A stretch of DNA of 8,605 nt from Verrucomicrobia bacterium SCGC AAA164-M04 (lineage in GTDB: Bacteria; Verrucomicrobiota; Verrucomicrobiae; Verrucomicrobiales; Akkermansiaceae), in the NCBI GenBank assembly GCA_000383735.1, contig KB912172.1, positions 1 to 8,605 on the forward strand. The letters are read 5' to 3'. This document shows positions 1-6,583 of this stretch, one piece after another. The translations under genes and the position numbers were made by a program. The notes beneath the pieces were generated by a model that saw only the letters and a list, made by a program, of their open reading frames with translations, had not been told where the DNA came from and did no database searches. Each line of letters begins with the position of its first letter. Positions within the stretch are counted from its first letter, which is position 1.

Positions 1-95
1 GGATACTGGGATTATGATGGCGGTGGACTTGGAGATATGGGGCAGCACTATCTTGATCCAGTTCAGTATATTTTAGGGAAAGACAACGAGCTTCC
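1..95 (+). repeat. Left arm of a perfect 95-bp inverted repeat
   Basis: Every base from 1 to 95 matches the reverse complement of 4551 down to 4457 (paired coordinates sum to 4552). Identity stops at base 96 (G, against C on the other copy). Both copies encode the same oxidoreductase residues, GYWDYDGG through DNELP. The repeat reaches the window edge, so the true length of the arm to the left is not known. The arms enclose 4361 bp. Confidence 0.97.
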
Positions 96-543
96 GGTTT
101 CAGTGGAAATTGATGCTGATCCTCAGGATATTGATGCCGTAGGCAGCTGGCGCCGGATCACATACAAATATGCCGATGGGACAACGATCGTCTTGGATGG
201 GGAAAATAAGGATAAGAGTGCCGCCTTTATCGAGGGGCCAGAAGGTAAGATCTTCAAGGGTTTCAAATCGGATGTGAAAGGTTTTGCTGAGAAGGTAAAA
301 GCACTTCCAGAGCCTGCTCCACAAGTGACCGACTTTCATCAAGCGATCCGAGAGAAGAAGAAGTTCGCGCTCAACGAGCAGAATGGATTCAACTCCTGCA
401 CTCTTATTAATCTGGGTAAAATTGCTCATCGCTTAAATACCAACCTTAAGTTTGATCCAAAGAAGATGCAGTTCGTCGATAACGCATTAGCAAATTCTTT
501 GATCGACCAACCTTGTCGTGATAAGTGGAAGCTTCCTGTTTAG
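1..543 (+). CDS. Gfo/Idh/MocA family oxidoreductase, C-terminal part (5' end missing)
   Basis: The frame is open from base 1 (Gly-Tyr-Trp-Asp...) to the TAG at 541-543, giving 180 codons. The ATG at 37 is an internal Met and should not be taken as a start. The fragment begins with the family's conserved active-site region (GGGLGDMGQHYLD), whose His is the usual catalytic or substrate-contacting residue. It continues through the C-terminal alpha/beta substrate and dimer domain and ends in a FDPKKMQF...ANSLIDQPCRDKW block, as in exported PVC-group members. Family members are NAD(P)-dependent dehydrogenases or glycosidases acting on sugars and cyclitols; the substrate here is unknown. The N-terminal Rossmann half is absent, but the minus-strand gene at 5301-4457 supplies it: bases 1-95 are an exact inverted copy of 4457-4551, and joining the halves makes a 430-aa protein. 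A strong terminator follows the stop. Confidence 0.9.
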   Translation, partial: GYWDYDGGGLGDMGQHYLDPVQYILGKDNELPVSVEIDADPQDIDAVGSWRRITYKYADGTTIVLDGENKDKSAAFIEGPEGKIFKGFKSDVKGFAEKVKALPEPAPQVTDFHQAIREKKKFALNEQNGFNSCTLINLGKIAHRLNTNLKFDPKKMQFVDNALANSLIDQPCRDKWKLPV

Positions 544-559
544 TAAGCTGACTTTTTTG

Positions 560-592
560 AACGGCTACCTCTTGTGAGGTGGCCGTTTTTTT
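560..592 (+). terminator. Rho-independent terminator after the oxidoreductase
   Basis: A 12-bp stem (560-571 with 576-587, one G-T wobble) with a TTGT loop is followed by an uninterrupted T run to 592. It starts 17 bases after the oxidoreductase stop. A run of T just upstream (553-558) would also give a U tract on the other strand, so it may work in both directions. It separates the oxidoreductase from the sulfatase, so the sulfatase probably has its own promoter or depends on readthrough. Confidence 0.88.
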
Positions 593-613
593 CACTCTTT
601 TTCACTATAGATT

Positions 614-2074
614 ATGAAATATTTTTTACTTCTTCTTTGTTCCTTTCTTCCGGTGATTGCTTTCGGTGACCGAGCTAAACCCAATGTTGTTTATATTCTT
701 GCCGATGATTTGGGATACGGAGATCTCAAGAGTATGAATCCGGAAGGGAAAATAAAGACACCTGGATCAGATCAGATGGCAAAGGAAGGAATGGTTTTTA
801 CTGATGCCCATTCTAATTCTGCTGTCTGCACACCAACTCGTTATGGGGTTCTGACTGGGCGCTATGCGTTTCGCTCACCGATGAAAAAGGGGGTGCTAAA
901 TGGTTACTCCAGCTACCTGATTGAAAATGGCCGCATGACCGTGCCATCATTTCTAAACAATCAGGGGTATCATACTGCTTTTATTGGGAAGTGGCATCTT
1001 GGCTGGGATTGGGCGAAGAATGGTGAGAAAGTTGATTATTCCAAGCCGGTTCAGAACGGGCCGAAAGAGAAGGGGTTTGAGTATTCCTATGGTCATTGTG
1101 GTTCGCTCGATATGGCTCCCTACGTTTGGGTAGAAAATGGAATGCCCACCGCGGTGCCTCTAAAAGAGACAGGGCGGACGAAGAAGGAGTCGAAAAATGG
1201 TTGGTGGCGTAAGGGACCAACTTCTCCGGACTTTGACCACGAAGATGTTTTGCCGAATCTCACTCGCCGTGCGGTGAAGTATGTGAAGGAACAGGCGAAG
1301 AAGAAAAAGCCGTTCTTCCTCTATCTTGCCTTACCCTCACCACACACTCCAGTGCTGCCGACTCCAGAGTTCAAGGGGAAAAGTGGACTGGAAAGCGCCT
1401 ATGCGGATTTCGTCACAATGACTGACGATACGGTAAAGCAGATACTCGATGCCTTGAAAGAAGGAGGGGCTGATCAAAACACGCTTTTCATTTTTACGAG
1501 TGATAACGGTTGCTCACCCGAAGCGGATTTTGCAGAACTGGAAGAACAAGGGCACGACCCCAGCTCAATCTATCGTGGTCATAAGGCTGATATTTTTGAG
1601 GGAGGACACCGGGTTCCTTTCATTGTGCGGTGGCCTGCTAGGGTTAAGGCGGGGACAAGTTGCGATGATCCGACCTGCTTGACTGACCTTCTGGCAACAA
1701 TGGCTGAGATTTTGAGCCAAAAACTTCCAGCTGATGCTGGAGAAGATTCGGTAAGTATGCTGCCGAACTTGGTGGGGGAGCCTAAGCAGCCAGTTCGCGA
1801 AGCGATTGTTCACCACTCTATCAACGGAACTTTTGCGATTCGTCAAGGCAAGTGGAAGTTGATCGATGCTCCTCACTCCGGAGGTTGGAGTCGTCCGAAG
1901 CCCGCTCAAAAGGCGCTTTATAAAGATCTCCCTAAAATTCAGCTTTATGATTTGAAAAAAGACCCCGCGGAGTCTCGAAACGTATCGGTCGAAAACCCGA
2001 GCATTGTCAAAAAGCTGAAAACGCTCCTAGAAAAATACCGCGAGGATGGTCGGAGTGCTCCGATTGCTCGGTGA
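614..2074 (+). CDS. Secreted type I sulfatase (arylsulfatase family, formylglycine-dependent)
   Basis: A complete 486-aa protein, the usual size for S1-family sulfatases. It hydrolyses sulfate esters, most likely on a polysaccharide or its fragments; the substrate cannot be told. An N-terminal signal peptide (MKYFLLLLCSFLPVIAFG, cleavage about residue 18) points to the periplasm or outside. The catalytic set is intact: metal-binding Asp31-Asp32 (LADDLGYGD), Cys72 in C-T-P-T-R as the cysteine converted to formylglycine, Arg76, Lys126 and His128 (GKWHLG), His244 (SPHTP), Asp297-Asn298 (TSDNG) and Lys324 (GHKADIFEGG). The C-terminal subdomain ends with the common QLYDLKKDPAESRNV block. Activity needs a formylglycine-generating or anaerobic sulfatase-maturating enzyme, neither in this window. 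No clear Shine-Dalgarno precedes the ATG at 614, but it is the start that gives a complete signal peptide. A terminator lies just upstream. Confidence 0.95.
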   Translation: MKYFLLLLCSFLPVIAFGDRAKPNVVYILADDLGYGDLKSMNPEGKIKTPGSDQMAKEGMVFTDAHSNSAVCTPTRYGVLTGRYAFRSPMKKGVLNGYSSYLIENGRMTVPSFLNNQGYHTAFIGKWHLGWDWAKNGEKVDYSKPVQNGPKEKGFEYSYGHCGSLDMAPYVWVENGMPTAVPLKETGRTKKESKNGWWRKGPTSPDFDHEDVLPNLTRRAVKYVKEQAKKKKPFFLYLALPSPHTPVLPTPEFKGKSGLESAYADFVTMTDDTVKQILDALKEGGADQNTLFIFTSDNGCSPEADFAELEEQGHDPSSIYRGHKADIFEGGHRVPFIVRWPARVKAGTSCDDPTCLTDLLATMAEILSQKLPADAGEDSVSMLPNLVGEPKQPVREAIVHHSINGTFAIRQGKWKLIDAPHSGGWSRPKPAQKALYKDLPKIQLYDLKKDPAESRNVSVENPSIVKKLKTLLEKYREDGRSAPIAR

Positions 2075-2192
2075 GGAAAAAGTTAGGCCTTGGCTTCTGC
2101 TGATTTGCTAGGGGGATTTTGCCTCTTCGCTGTTTGGATCCTTGACCTTGGTAGCGATTGACTGTGTGCTGTCGGCTACTCCGCAGACATCA
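2075..2192 (+). other. Intergenic spacer, sulfatase to surface protein
   Basis: 118 bp with no convincing hairpin terminator and no clear Shine-Dalgarno before the ATG at 2193. TTGAC-like hexamers occur near 2142 and 2157, but neither has a -10 box at proper spacing. With no terminator, the sulfatase and the next gene could be co-transcribed, which is a weak inference. Confidence 0.4.
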
Positions 2193-4676
2193 ATGAAAAA
2201 ATCCTTACTTATTCTTTTTTTCGGCACAGGAATTCTCTCAGCTCAGACGAGCACTTTTATCACTGATGGTGATTGGCTTGATGCTGCCAATTGGGACACA
2301 GGCATCGTCGTTCCTGATAACCAAACTGCTTTGATTAATGCTAATGCGGTCGTCGATCGCAATACTGGAACCGCTAACGTTGATAATCCTTCTCGGATTG
2401 AGATCGGGTCGGGACCTGGTGCTTCTGGAAGTGTCACTGTAACCGGTGGAACTTTGAGTGGTGCTCATGGTGGAGGGAATGGGATTTTTGTTGGAGCCAA
2501 TGGAGGGAATGGGACGCTTAGGGTGGAAGAGGGGGCAACTTACCGTTCCCAGGGTGGGACGATGCAGTTTGCAGTTGGAGATTTCTCGGGTGGAACAGGC
2601 TTCGTTTCAGTAGCCGGCGTGATGCAGATCTATAAATTCCTCAACGTGAACAATGGAACTTTTGAGATGATGCCAAACGGGAAGTGCAACCTTTTCAACT
2701 CCAATGATCCTAGCTCAATTGGAGCGGAGGGGACCCTTTCGTTTGTGATTGATGGTAGTGACGTGGGTTCGCTAGAGCGCTCTAATACAAATGGGCTCAA
2801 CCTGACAATCGATTCAGCAGCTACTTTAAAAATAAACTTAGGTGGAGATTTTGAGCTCAATGATTCATGGGCCTTGATGCGATACACCTCACTTTCGGGT
2901 CAATTTAAGGAGGGCGAGTCTTTTACTAATGAGCAAGGTTACACTTTTGCGGTTGAGTATGGGTCGGGCAATAATGATGCGGTGACTCTCACCCTCACAT
3001 CTGATTCAGAGCGTCCCAAGATTAGTAATCTGATTGCGACTCCTGCTGCGATTTCAGCGGGTGCCTCTAGCTCTCTTACATGGTCTGCTTCAAATTTTGA
3101 TTCGCTCACTCTCGACCCTGGTGAAGTTGATTTAACCGTCCTGACTGAAACAACAGTTTCTCCGACTGAATCAACCACTTACACACTGACTGCGGTAAAG
3201 GGAGCTGCTTCAGTTTCCAGTGAAGTGACTATAGTGGTCGATGAACTACCAGAGATAAATTCGTTTACCGCGAGTGAACTGCTTATTGCTCCAACCGAGT
3301 CCACAACCTTGGCTTGGAACGTGTCCGGTGCCGATTCTGTGAGAATTTCTCCTGAACTTGTCTCTTTCCCTGGCGGAACCCCAGCGGTAGGGAGCTATTC
3401 TATTTCGCCAGTTGCCACGACCACCTTCACTCTCACCGCAACTAATGCAACCGGAAGTGTTAATGCCTCTTTGGAAGTTGTGGTCGATGCACTTGAAGCT
3501 GCTATTATTCATCTCTGGGATCCTTCGCTTCCTAGACAGACTAGCGGAGCTATTTTGGATTCGGTGGGCGGTAAAAATTTCGACATCACAGGTGGGGACT
3601 TAATCACTAGTTTGACGTCAGATTCAAATAATTTGAAGGCTGCCATTAATCGGGTGAATTTGGCTGCGAACACCGGTGGGGATATGGGGCTTGGTTTCCC
3701 AACGCAGGACACCTCCTTTGAGATCTGGGTGATGCCTGGTGAGCTCAACGATGACTATCAGGTCATTTTCGAAACCGGTGGCCCATCTGATGGGACCGCG
3801 ATCTTGATGAATTCATTCATGCTGAGATTTCTTCACAGTACGGGTGGAGTGAATACGCTGGATCTCGAGGTTCCTTTTACCTTAATAAATCCCTCTGATT
3901 TCATTCAGATTCTTCTTACTCTTGATTCGGAAAATCAGGCTGTTAATGCGTATGTCAAAGGATCTGCTGGTGGAGCTATTTCGGCAAGTGGCACAGCTCT
4001 GATCGGGGTTCCGAATGGTCGAGCTAGCCTATTTACTTGGTCTGGATTCGGAGGAGGTCCCGATGGCGCATTGGGCGGGACAGGAGGAACAGCTCCTCTT
4101 GGTGTCACAAGCTTTAAAGGCTCTGTGGGTTTATTTAAAATCTACGATCGAGCATTAACTGAAGCAGAAGGAGAAGAAGCCTATCTTAAAGTAGCTGATG
4201 GAATCACCGAGAGTGATAGCGATTTTGATGGGCTTCCGGACTTCTGGGAAACCAGATTCTTTGGTGATCTCTCACAGGGCTCCGCGGATAATGATGACAA
4301 CGACGGGTTGGCAAACCTGGAAGAGTTATTTGCCGGAAGTAATCCAACTTTGGCCGATTCCGATGCAGACGGTTTGGATGATGATGATGAGATTTCTCTC
4401 GCCGAGCCGACCGATGTAAATAATCCGGATACGGATGGGGATGGTTTAACGGATGGGGAAGCTCGTTGTCTTTCCCTAAAATATACTGAACTGGATCAAG
4501 ATAGTGCTGCCCCATATCTCCAAGTCCACCGCCATCATAATCCCAGTATCCCCGGAATGTTCCATGGGTGCGGTGCGCGTTATAGGGACGGTAAGGAGCT
4601 GGCCCAAGCCAGAAGTCGTAGTCAAAGTGATCTGGAACCTTCTGGATCGGCAGATTCGTCTTACCAGACCAATTGA
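2193..4676 (+). CDS. Secreted multidomain surface protein (Ig-like, LamG, TSP3 calcium repeats), 3' end replaced at a junction
   Basis: ATG 2193 is preferred over TTG 2142 because it opens directly on a signal peptide (MKKSLLILFFGTGILSAQ). Visible order: a G/N/T-rich autotransporter-type beta region at residues 20-270, with 'NW' and GGT/GNG repeats; two Ig-like modules at about 274-350 and 351-432, each ending TFTLTA/TYTLTA...VVVD-like; a LamG/concanavalin-like domain at about 433-670, with the usual VGLFKIYDRALTEAE ending; and Asp-rich thrombospondin type 3 calcium repeats from about 674 (DSDFDGLPDFWE, DSDADGLDD, DTDGDGLTDGE). Genuine coding ends near residue 755 (base 4456/4457). The remaining 70 or so residues are antisense of the oxidoreductase, to a chance TGA at 4674-4676. 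Such proteins are exported adhesins or matrix and polysaccharide-binding proteins; the ligand is unknown. A native C-terminus (more repeats, perhaps a sorting signal) is missing. Confidence 0.85.
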   Translation: MKKSLLILFFGTGILSAQTSTFITDGDWLDAANWDTGIVVPDNQTALINANAVVDRNTGTANVDNPSRIEIGSGPGASGSVTVTGGTLSGAHGGGNGIFVGANGGNGTLRVEEGATYRSQGGTMQFAVGDFSGGTGFVSVAGVMQIYKFLNVNNGTFEMMPNGKCNLFNSNDPSSIGAEGTLSFVIDGSDVGSLERSNTNGLNLTIDSAATLKINLGGDFELNDSWALMRYTSLSGQFKEGESFTNEQGYTFAVEYGSGNNDAVTLTLTSDSERPKISNLIATPAAISAGASSSLTWSASNFDSLTLDPGEVDLTVLTETTVSPTESTTYTLTAVKGAASVSSEVTIVVDELPEINSFTASELLIAPTESTTLAWNVSGADSVRISPELVSFPGGTPAVGSYSISPVATTTFTLTATNATGSVNASLEVVVDALEAAIIHLWDPSLPRQTSGAILDSVGGKNFDITGGDLITSLTSDSNNLKAAINRVNLAANTGGDMGLGFPTQDTSFEIWVMPGELNDDYQVIFETGGPSDGTAILMNSFMLRFLHSTGGVNTLDLEVPFTLINPSDFIQILLTLDSENQAVNAYVKGSAGGAISASGTALIGVPNGRASLFTWSGFGGGPDGALGGTGGTAPLGVTSFKGSVGLFKIYDRALTEAEGEEAYLKVADGITESDSDFDGLPDFWETRFFGDLSQGSADNDDNDGLANLEELFAGSNPTLADSDADGLDDDDEISLAEPTDVNNPDTDGDGLTDGEARCLSLKYTELDQDSAAPYLQVHRHHNPSIPGMFHGCGARYRDGKELAQARSRSQSDLEPSGSADSSYQTN
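2471..2514 (+). repeat. Short in-frame direct repeat within the surface protein gene
   Basis: A 14-bp unit (TGGAGGGAATGGGA) occurs at 2471-2484 and again at 2501-2514. The 30-bp period is in frame and encodes the paired GGNG turns of the beta-rich N-terminal region (GGGNGIFVGANGGNGTLRV). It looks like internal duplication within a repeat protein. Confidence 0.75.
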
Positions 4677-5301
4677 ACTTCCAATTGAAACCAGTCACAC
4701 CCGATAAAGTCACCTTGTATGGGCCTTTGCCAAGCAGACCACCATCGACTGCCTTCTTTACCTGACGAGCAGTCACGCCAGAACCATAGAAATTCGATTT
4801 AAACCGGAACCAAGTGTTGATTCGGAAAGCGACACCGGCTTTCTCGATCTCCTTTTTCATCGCCATTCCCTCACCAATTGTCCGGGACATGGGCTTCTCT
4901 CCCCAAATCGCCTTGCCGGCCTGGGCAGCCGCGATCGCCATATGCGCATGCCAATGAGGAGGAGTGCAAGTGTGGATGATATCCACGTCATCACGAGCGA
5001 TCACATCACGAAAATCATGATAGCCTTTCACATCCTTGTTGCCCCTGCCTTGCACCTTCGCCATTTGGCCTTTTAGGCGATTTGAGTCGACATCGCACAG
5101 CGCGAGGATTTTGCCGGGCATGCCCAAATGGGAATTACTGATTCCTCCACATCCAAGAATGGCGCGAGTCAATTGGTTAGAAGGTGCGGTCTGACCATTG
5201 AGACCTAGCACACGGCTGGGAACAATCGAAATAGTCGCAAGCGATGCGAGCCCCCCTAGGGCTTTTCGACGAGAAATATTGTTACTAGATAAGGAATTCA
5301 C
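4204..5301 (-). CDS. Gfo/Idh/MocA family oxidoreductase, N-terminal part, 3' end replaced at a junction
   Basis: It starts at GTG 5301; an in-frame stop lies a few codons upstream, so this is the longest start. Residues 8-35 form a Tat signal (SRRKALGG followed by a hydrophobic stretch), implying folded, cofactor-loaded export. The Rossmann domain follows: RAILGCGGIS at 47-55 for nucleotide binding, LCDVD at 68-72, TCTPPHWHAH at 111-120 and GEKPMS at 134-139 with the conserved EKP. The substrate domain begins about 160 and reaches GGGLGDMGQHYLD at 257-269. Authentic coding ends at residue 281-282 (base 4457). The last 83 or so residues, rich in His, Pro and Arg, are antisense of Asp-rich repeats and are not a domain. 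Residues 283-430 lie at 96-540 on the plus strand. The reconstructed 430 aa matches normal family length. Confidence 0.88.
   Translation of the reverse strand: MNSLSSNNISRRKALGGLASLATISIVPSRVLGLNGQTAPSNQLTRAILGCGGISNSHLGMPGKILALCDVDSNRLKGQMAKVQGRGNKDVKGYHDFRDVIARDDVDIIHTCTPPHWHAHMAIAAAQAGKAIWGEKPMSRTIGEGMAMKKEIEKAGVAFRINTWFRFKSNFYGSGVTARQVKKAVDGGLLGKGPYKVTLSGVTGFNWKFNWSGKTNLPIQKVPDHFDYDFWLGPAPYRPYNAHRTHGTFRGYWDYDGGGLGDMGQHYLDPVQYILGKDNELPHPLNHPHPYPDYLHRSARREKSHHHHPNRLHRNRPKLDYFRQITLPGLPTRRCHHYPRSPVRDHQRIWFPRSPEAHQNRYHSR
4452..4463. other. Chimeric or rearrangement junction where two opposed genes are cut
   Basis: To the left, the + strand encodes calcium repeats ending DTDGDGLTDGE; to the right, the minus strand encodes an oxidoreductase ending at DNELP. 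Neither family continues across the point. Identity with 1-95 ends at 4457. The bases GGAAG(CT) suit both genes (Gly-Glu-Ala on the plus strand, Glu-Leu-Pro on the minus), so a few bases of microhomology may have guided the join. No integrase site, target duplication or insertion element is visible. Confidence 0.9.
4457..4551 (-). repeat. Right arm of the perfect 95-bp inverted repeat
   Basis: This is the exact reverse complement of 1-95 with no mismatch. On the minus strand it encodes oxidoreductase residues 251-281/282. Beyond 4551 the minus gene continues upstream to its start. Below 4457 the sequence changes to the surface-protein gene. Confidence 0.97.
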
Positions 5302-5476
5302 GATAGGTTTTGATTACGGCGCAGCATGAACAGTTTTGTCAGTTCTACGCGCATTAGTTTGAATCCTCAAAACCGGCGCCTAATTCAATGCCTCTATTTT
5401 AACAGGACGAGTATTCACATCGTGAGTTCCTTTGCGTGAAAGTCGGCATTTCCTTTTGATCCCTTCAGCCACAAAA
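5302..5476 (-). other. Upstream region of the oxidoreductase, no confident promoter
   Basis: About 175 bp lie between the PEP-CTERM gene's terminator and the GTG at 5301. Any oxidoreductase promoter must be here if the terminator is efficient. No convincing -35/-10 pair stands out; CTGACA near 5340 lacks a good partner. A loose dyad, TTGAAT at 5359-5364 and ATTCAA at 5383-5388, flanks a GC-rich core and could be an operator, but it may be chance. Confidence 0.3.
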
Positions 5477-5509
5477 AACCGCTGTCTGGCAAAGCACCAG
5501 ACAGCGGTT
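5473..5509 (-). terminator. Rho-independent terminator of the PEP-CTERM LamG gene
   Basis: A perfect 13-bp stem (5477-5489 with 5497-5509) with a 7-base loop. On the minus strand it runs into six T (5473-5478 read as A on the plus strand). It lies 47 bases past the stop codon at 5556, so it ends the PEP-CTERM gene's transcript before the oxidoreductase. Confidence 0.9.
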
Positions 5510-5555
5510 AAAAATAATTTTAAGCAGGAGTTAGCTTCGCTGTTTGAAACAGCTT

Positions 5556-6383
5556 TTAGCGACGTTTCCGGAAGGCTAAGGCGAGCCCACCAAGTCCTAA
5601 TAGGGCAATTGAGCTTGGCTCAGGAACTCCGCTTGTGAGACTTCCAATACTAGCTCCATCTCCCCCATTGTAGATTGATGAAACCTCGCCTGTTGTAAGA
5701 ACTCGGTCCCAAACAGCAACATCATCGATATTACCATTCCAACCTCTATTACCGGCATCGGGGTTTCCACCGATTTGCATCGCGTTGTTTCGGTTTTGAA
5801 GAACATAACCACTGGTATCAGAACCAACTAACTCGCCGTCAACATACATGTCTGTCCGGACGCCACCTTCGACAGTTGTCACGAGGTGGTGCCAACCACC
5901 AGATTCGTCATCTGTCCCGGCAGGAAAATTGTGTGGCTTCCTTCCTGAGAAGGTCATTCCATTTCCAGAACCACCAGCTCGGGCGATTCTCCAGCCATTC
6001 CCTTCACCTTTACCAGCCAAAGTCTGCCAGTTTGTGTAAAGAGACTCGGTGGTATACCATGCTGAAAAGCTCATATTACCATCGGCGAAATCCATATCAT
6101 TCTCATCTCCACCAACCGTGATGTAGGCCTGGTTTCCCGCGCTGTTTGCAAGATCAATCGCTGATCCAAACTTTCCGGTTACGAAAGTTCCACTTCCCGC
6201 TCCTGACGTGACAAGCGTGCCTGCGTGGGATGCGTCAACCCCAGCATTATAATCGCCGTCAAGCTCCCAATATTCGACAAGGCCGTCGACAATCGCTGAA
6301 TTCGCTGGAGCAGCAAGCCCGCAAATTGCTAGCGCCGCTACAGCCAAACTTGGGCGTGTGTTCTTAGTGAGTTTATTTTTCAT
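5556..6383 (-). CDS. LamG domain protein with PEP-CTERM sorting signal
   Basis: A complete 275-aa exported protein. Residues 1-30 are a signal peptide with cleavage after ANSA. Residues 32-240 form one LamG/concanavalin A-like jelly roll: it opens GLVEYWELDGDY, carries FSAWYTTES and GWHHLVTTVEGG strands, and closes IDDVAVWDRVLTTGEVSSIYNGG. The C-terminus is a classic PEP-CTERM tail: VPEPSS at 253-258, a hydrophobic helix (IALLGLGGLALA) and the basic end FRKRR. In this class, an exosortase recognises the tail, processes it, and the protein is delivered to the surface or exopolysaccharide matrix. No exosortase gene is in the window. LamG domains often bind carbohydrate, so a role in matrix or polysaccharide contact is inferred, not shown. 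It has its own terminator and a candidate promoter, so it is probably monocistronic. Confidence 0.93.
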   Translation of the reverse strand: MKNKLTKNTRPSLAVAALAICGLAAPANSAIVDGLVEYWELDGDYNAGVDASHAGTLVTSGAGSGTFVTGKFGSAIDLANSAGNQAYITVGGDENDMDFADGNMSFSAWYTTESLYTNWQTLAGKGEGNGWRIARAGGSGNGMTFSGRKPHNFPAGTDDESGGWHHLVTTVEGGVRTDMYVDGELVGSDTSGYVLQNRNNAMQIGGNPDAGNRGWNGNIDDVAVWDRVLTTGEVSSIYNGGDGASIGSLTSGVPEPSSIALLGLGGLALAFRKRR

Positions 6384-6392
6384 AAATTTATA

Positions 6393-6421
6393 ATTCTATT
6401 ACCAAAATCCCCTTTTGTCAG
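6393..6421 (-). promoter_or_regulatory. Candidate sigma-70-type promoter of the PEP-CTERM gene
   Basis: On the minus strand, CTGACA (6416-6421) and TAGAAT (6393-6398) are each one base off consensus and are spaced by exactly 17 bp. The implied transcript start, around 6386, would leave almost no 5' leader before the ATG at 6383, which agrees with the absence of a Shine-Dalgarno next to it. The call is by pattern only. Confidence 0.4.
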
Positions 6422-6481
6422 ACATGGTGAATGTTGGAATTGGGGATAGACTGCCCTAATATGCTTCATTTCGTCAAAAAC

Positions 6482-6524
6482 AAACGCACCCCAACCCTAC
6501 CCCTGATCGGGTAGGGTTTCGTTT
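6482..6524. terminator. Probable terminator hairpin below the ASPIC/thioredoxin/TPR gene
   Basis: A perfect 10-bp stem (6493-6502 with 6509-6518) has a 6-base loop, and outer AAACG/CGTTT sequences (6482-6486, 6520-6524) could extend it past an internal loop. It lies about 65 bases past the minus-strand stop at 6584. The minus-strand T tract (GTTTGTTTTTG) starts several bases after the stem; on the plus strand a T6 run follows more closely, but no plus-strand gene ends here. It is most likely the end of the minus gene's transcript, perhaps bidirectional. Confidence 0.6.
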
Positions 6525-6583
6525 TTTGCCCAATTTTATTGAGCCTTAGGCCTTCAACTCACCTCTTTCCCCTGAGTGTCCGC

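Noticed and set aside
37..39. ATG at 37 as the start of a 168-aa gene
   Set aside because: The frame is open upstream to base 1 with conserved oxidoreductase sequence, and the same Met is internal in the minus-strand copy.
2142..2192. An alternative TTG start 17 codons upstream of the surface protein's ATG
   Set aside because: It would bury the signal peptide behind an extra polar stretch. The ATG at 2193 starts directly on a Lys-Lys-hydrophobic signal sequence.
3246..3512. Minus-strand open frame antisense to the Ig-like modules, and similar frames at 100-429, 981-1220, 1565-1909 and 2630-2887
   Set aside because: They are shadows of well-supported genes on the other strand, with no recognisable motifs or starts.
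4204..4456. A His/Pro/Arg-rich C-terminal domain (possible metal binding) on the minus-strand oxidoreductase
   Set aside because: It is the antisense of Asp-rich calcium repeats on the plus strand. The bias comes from the complement of GAT/GAC-rich codons, and the true C-terminus is at 96-540.
1..4551. A composite transposon or integron cassette bounded by the 95-bp inverted repeats
   Set aside because: The repeats are coding sequence of a housekeeping-type enzyme, not terminal repeats. There is no transposase, integrase or target-site duplication.
5359..5388. Dyad TTGAAT/ATTCAA upstream of the oxidoreductase as an operator
   Set aside because: It has only six bases per arm with an 18-base gap and no regulator nearby. 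Chance occurrence is likely, so it is mentioned only in the intergenic entry.
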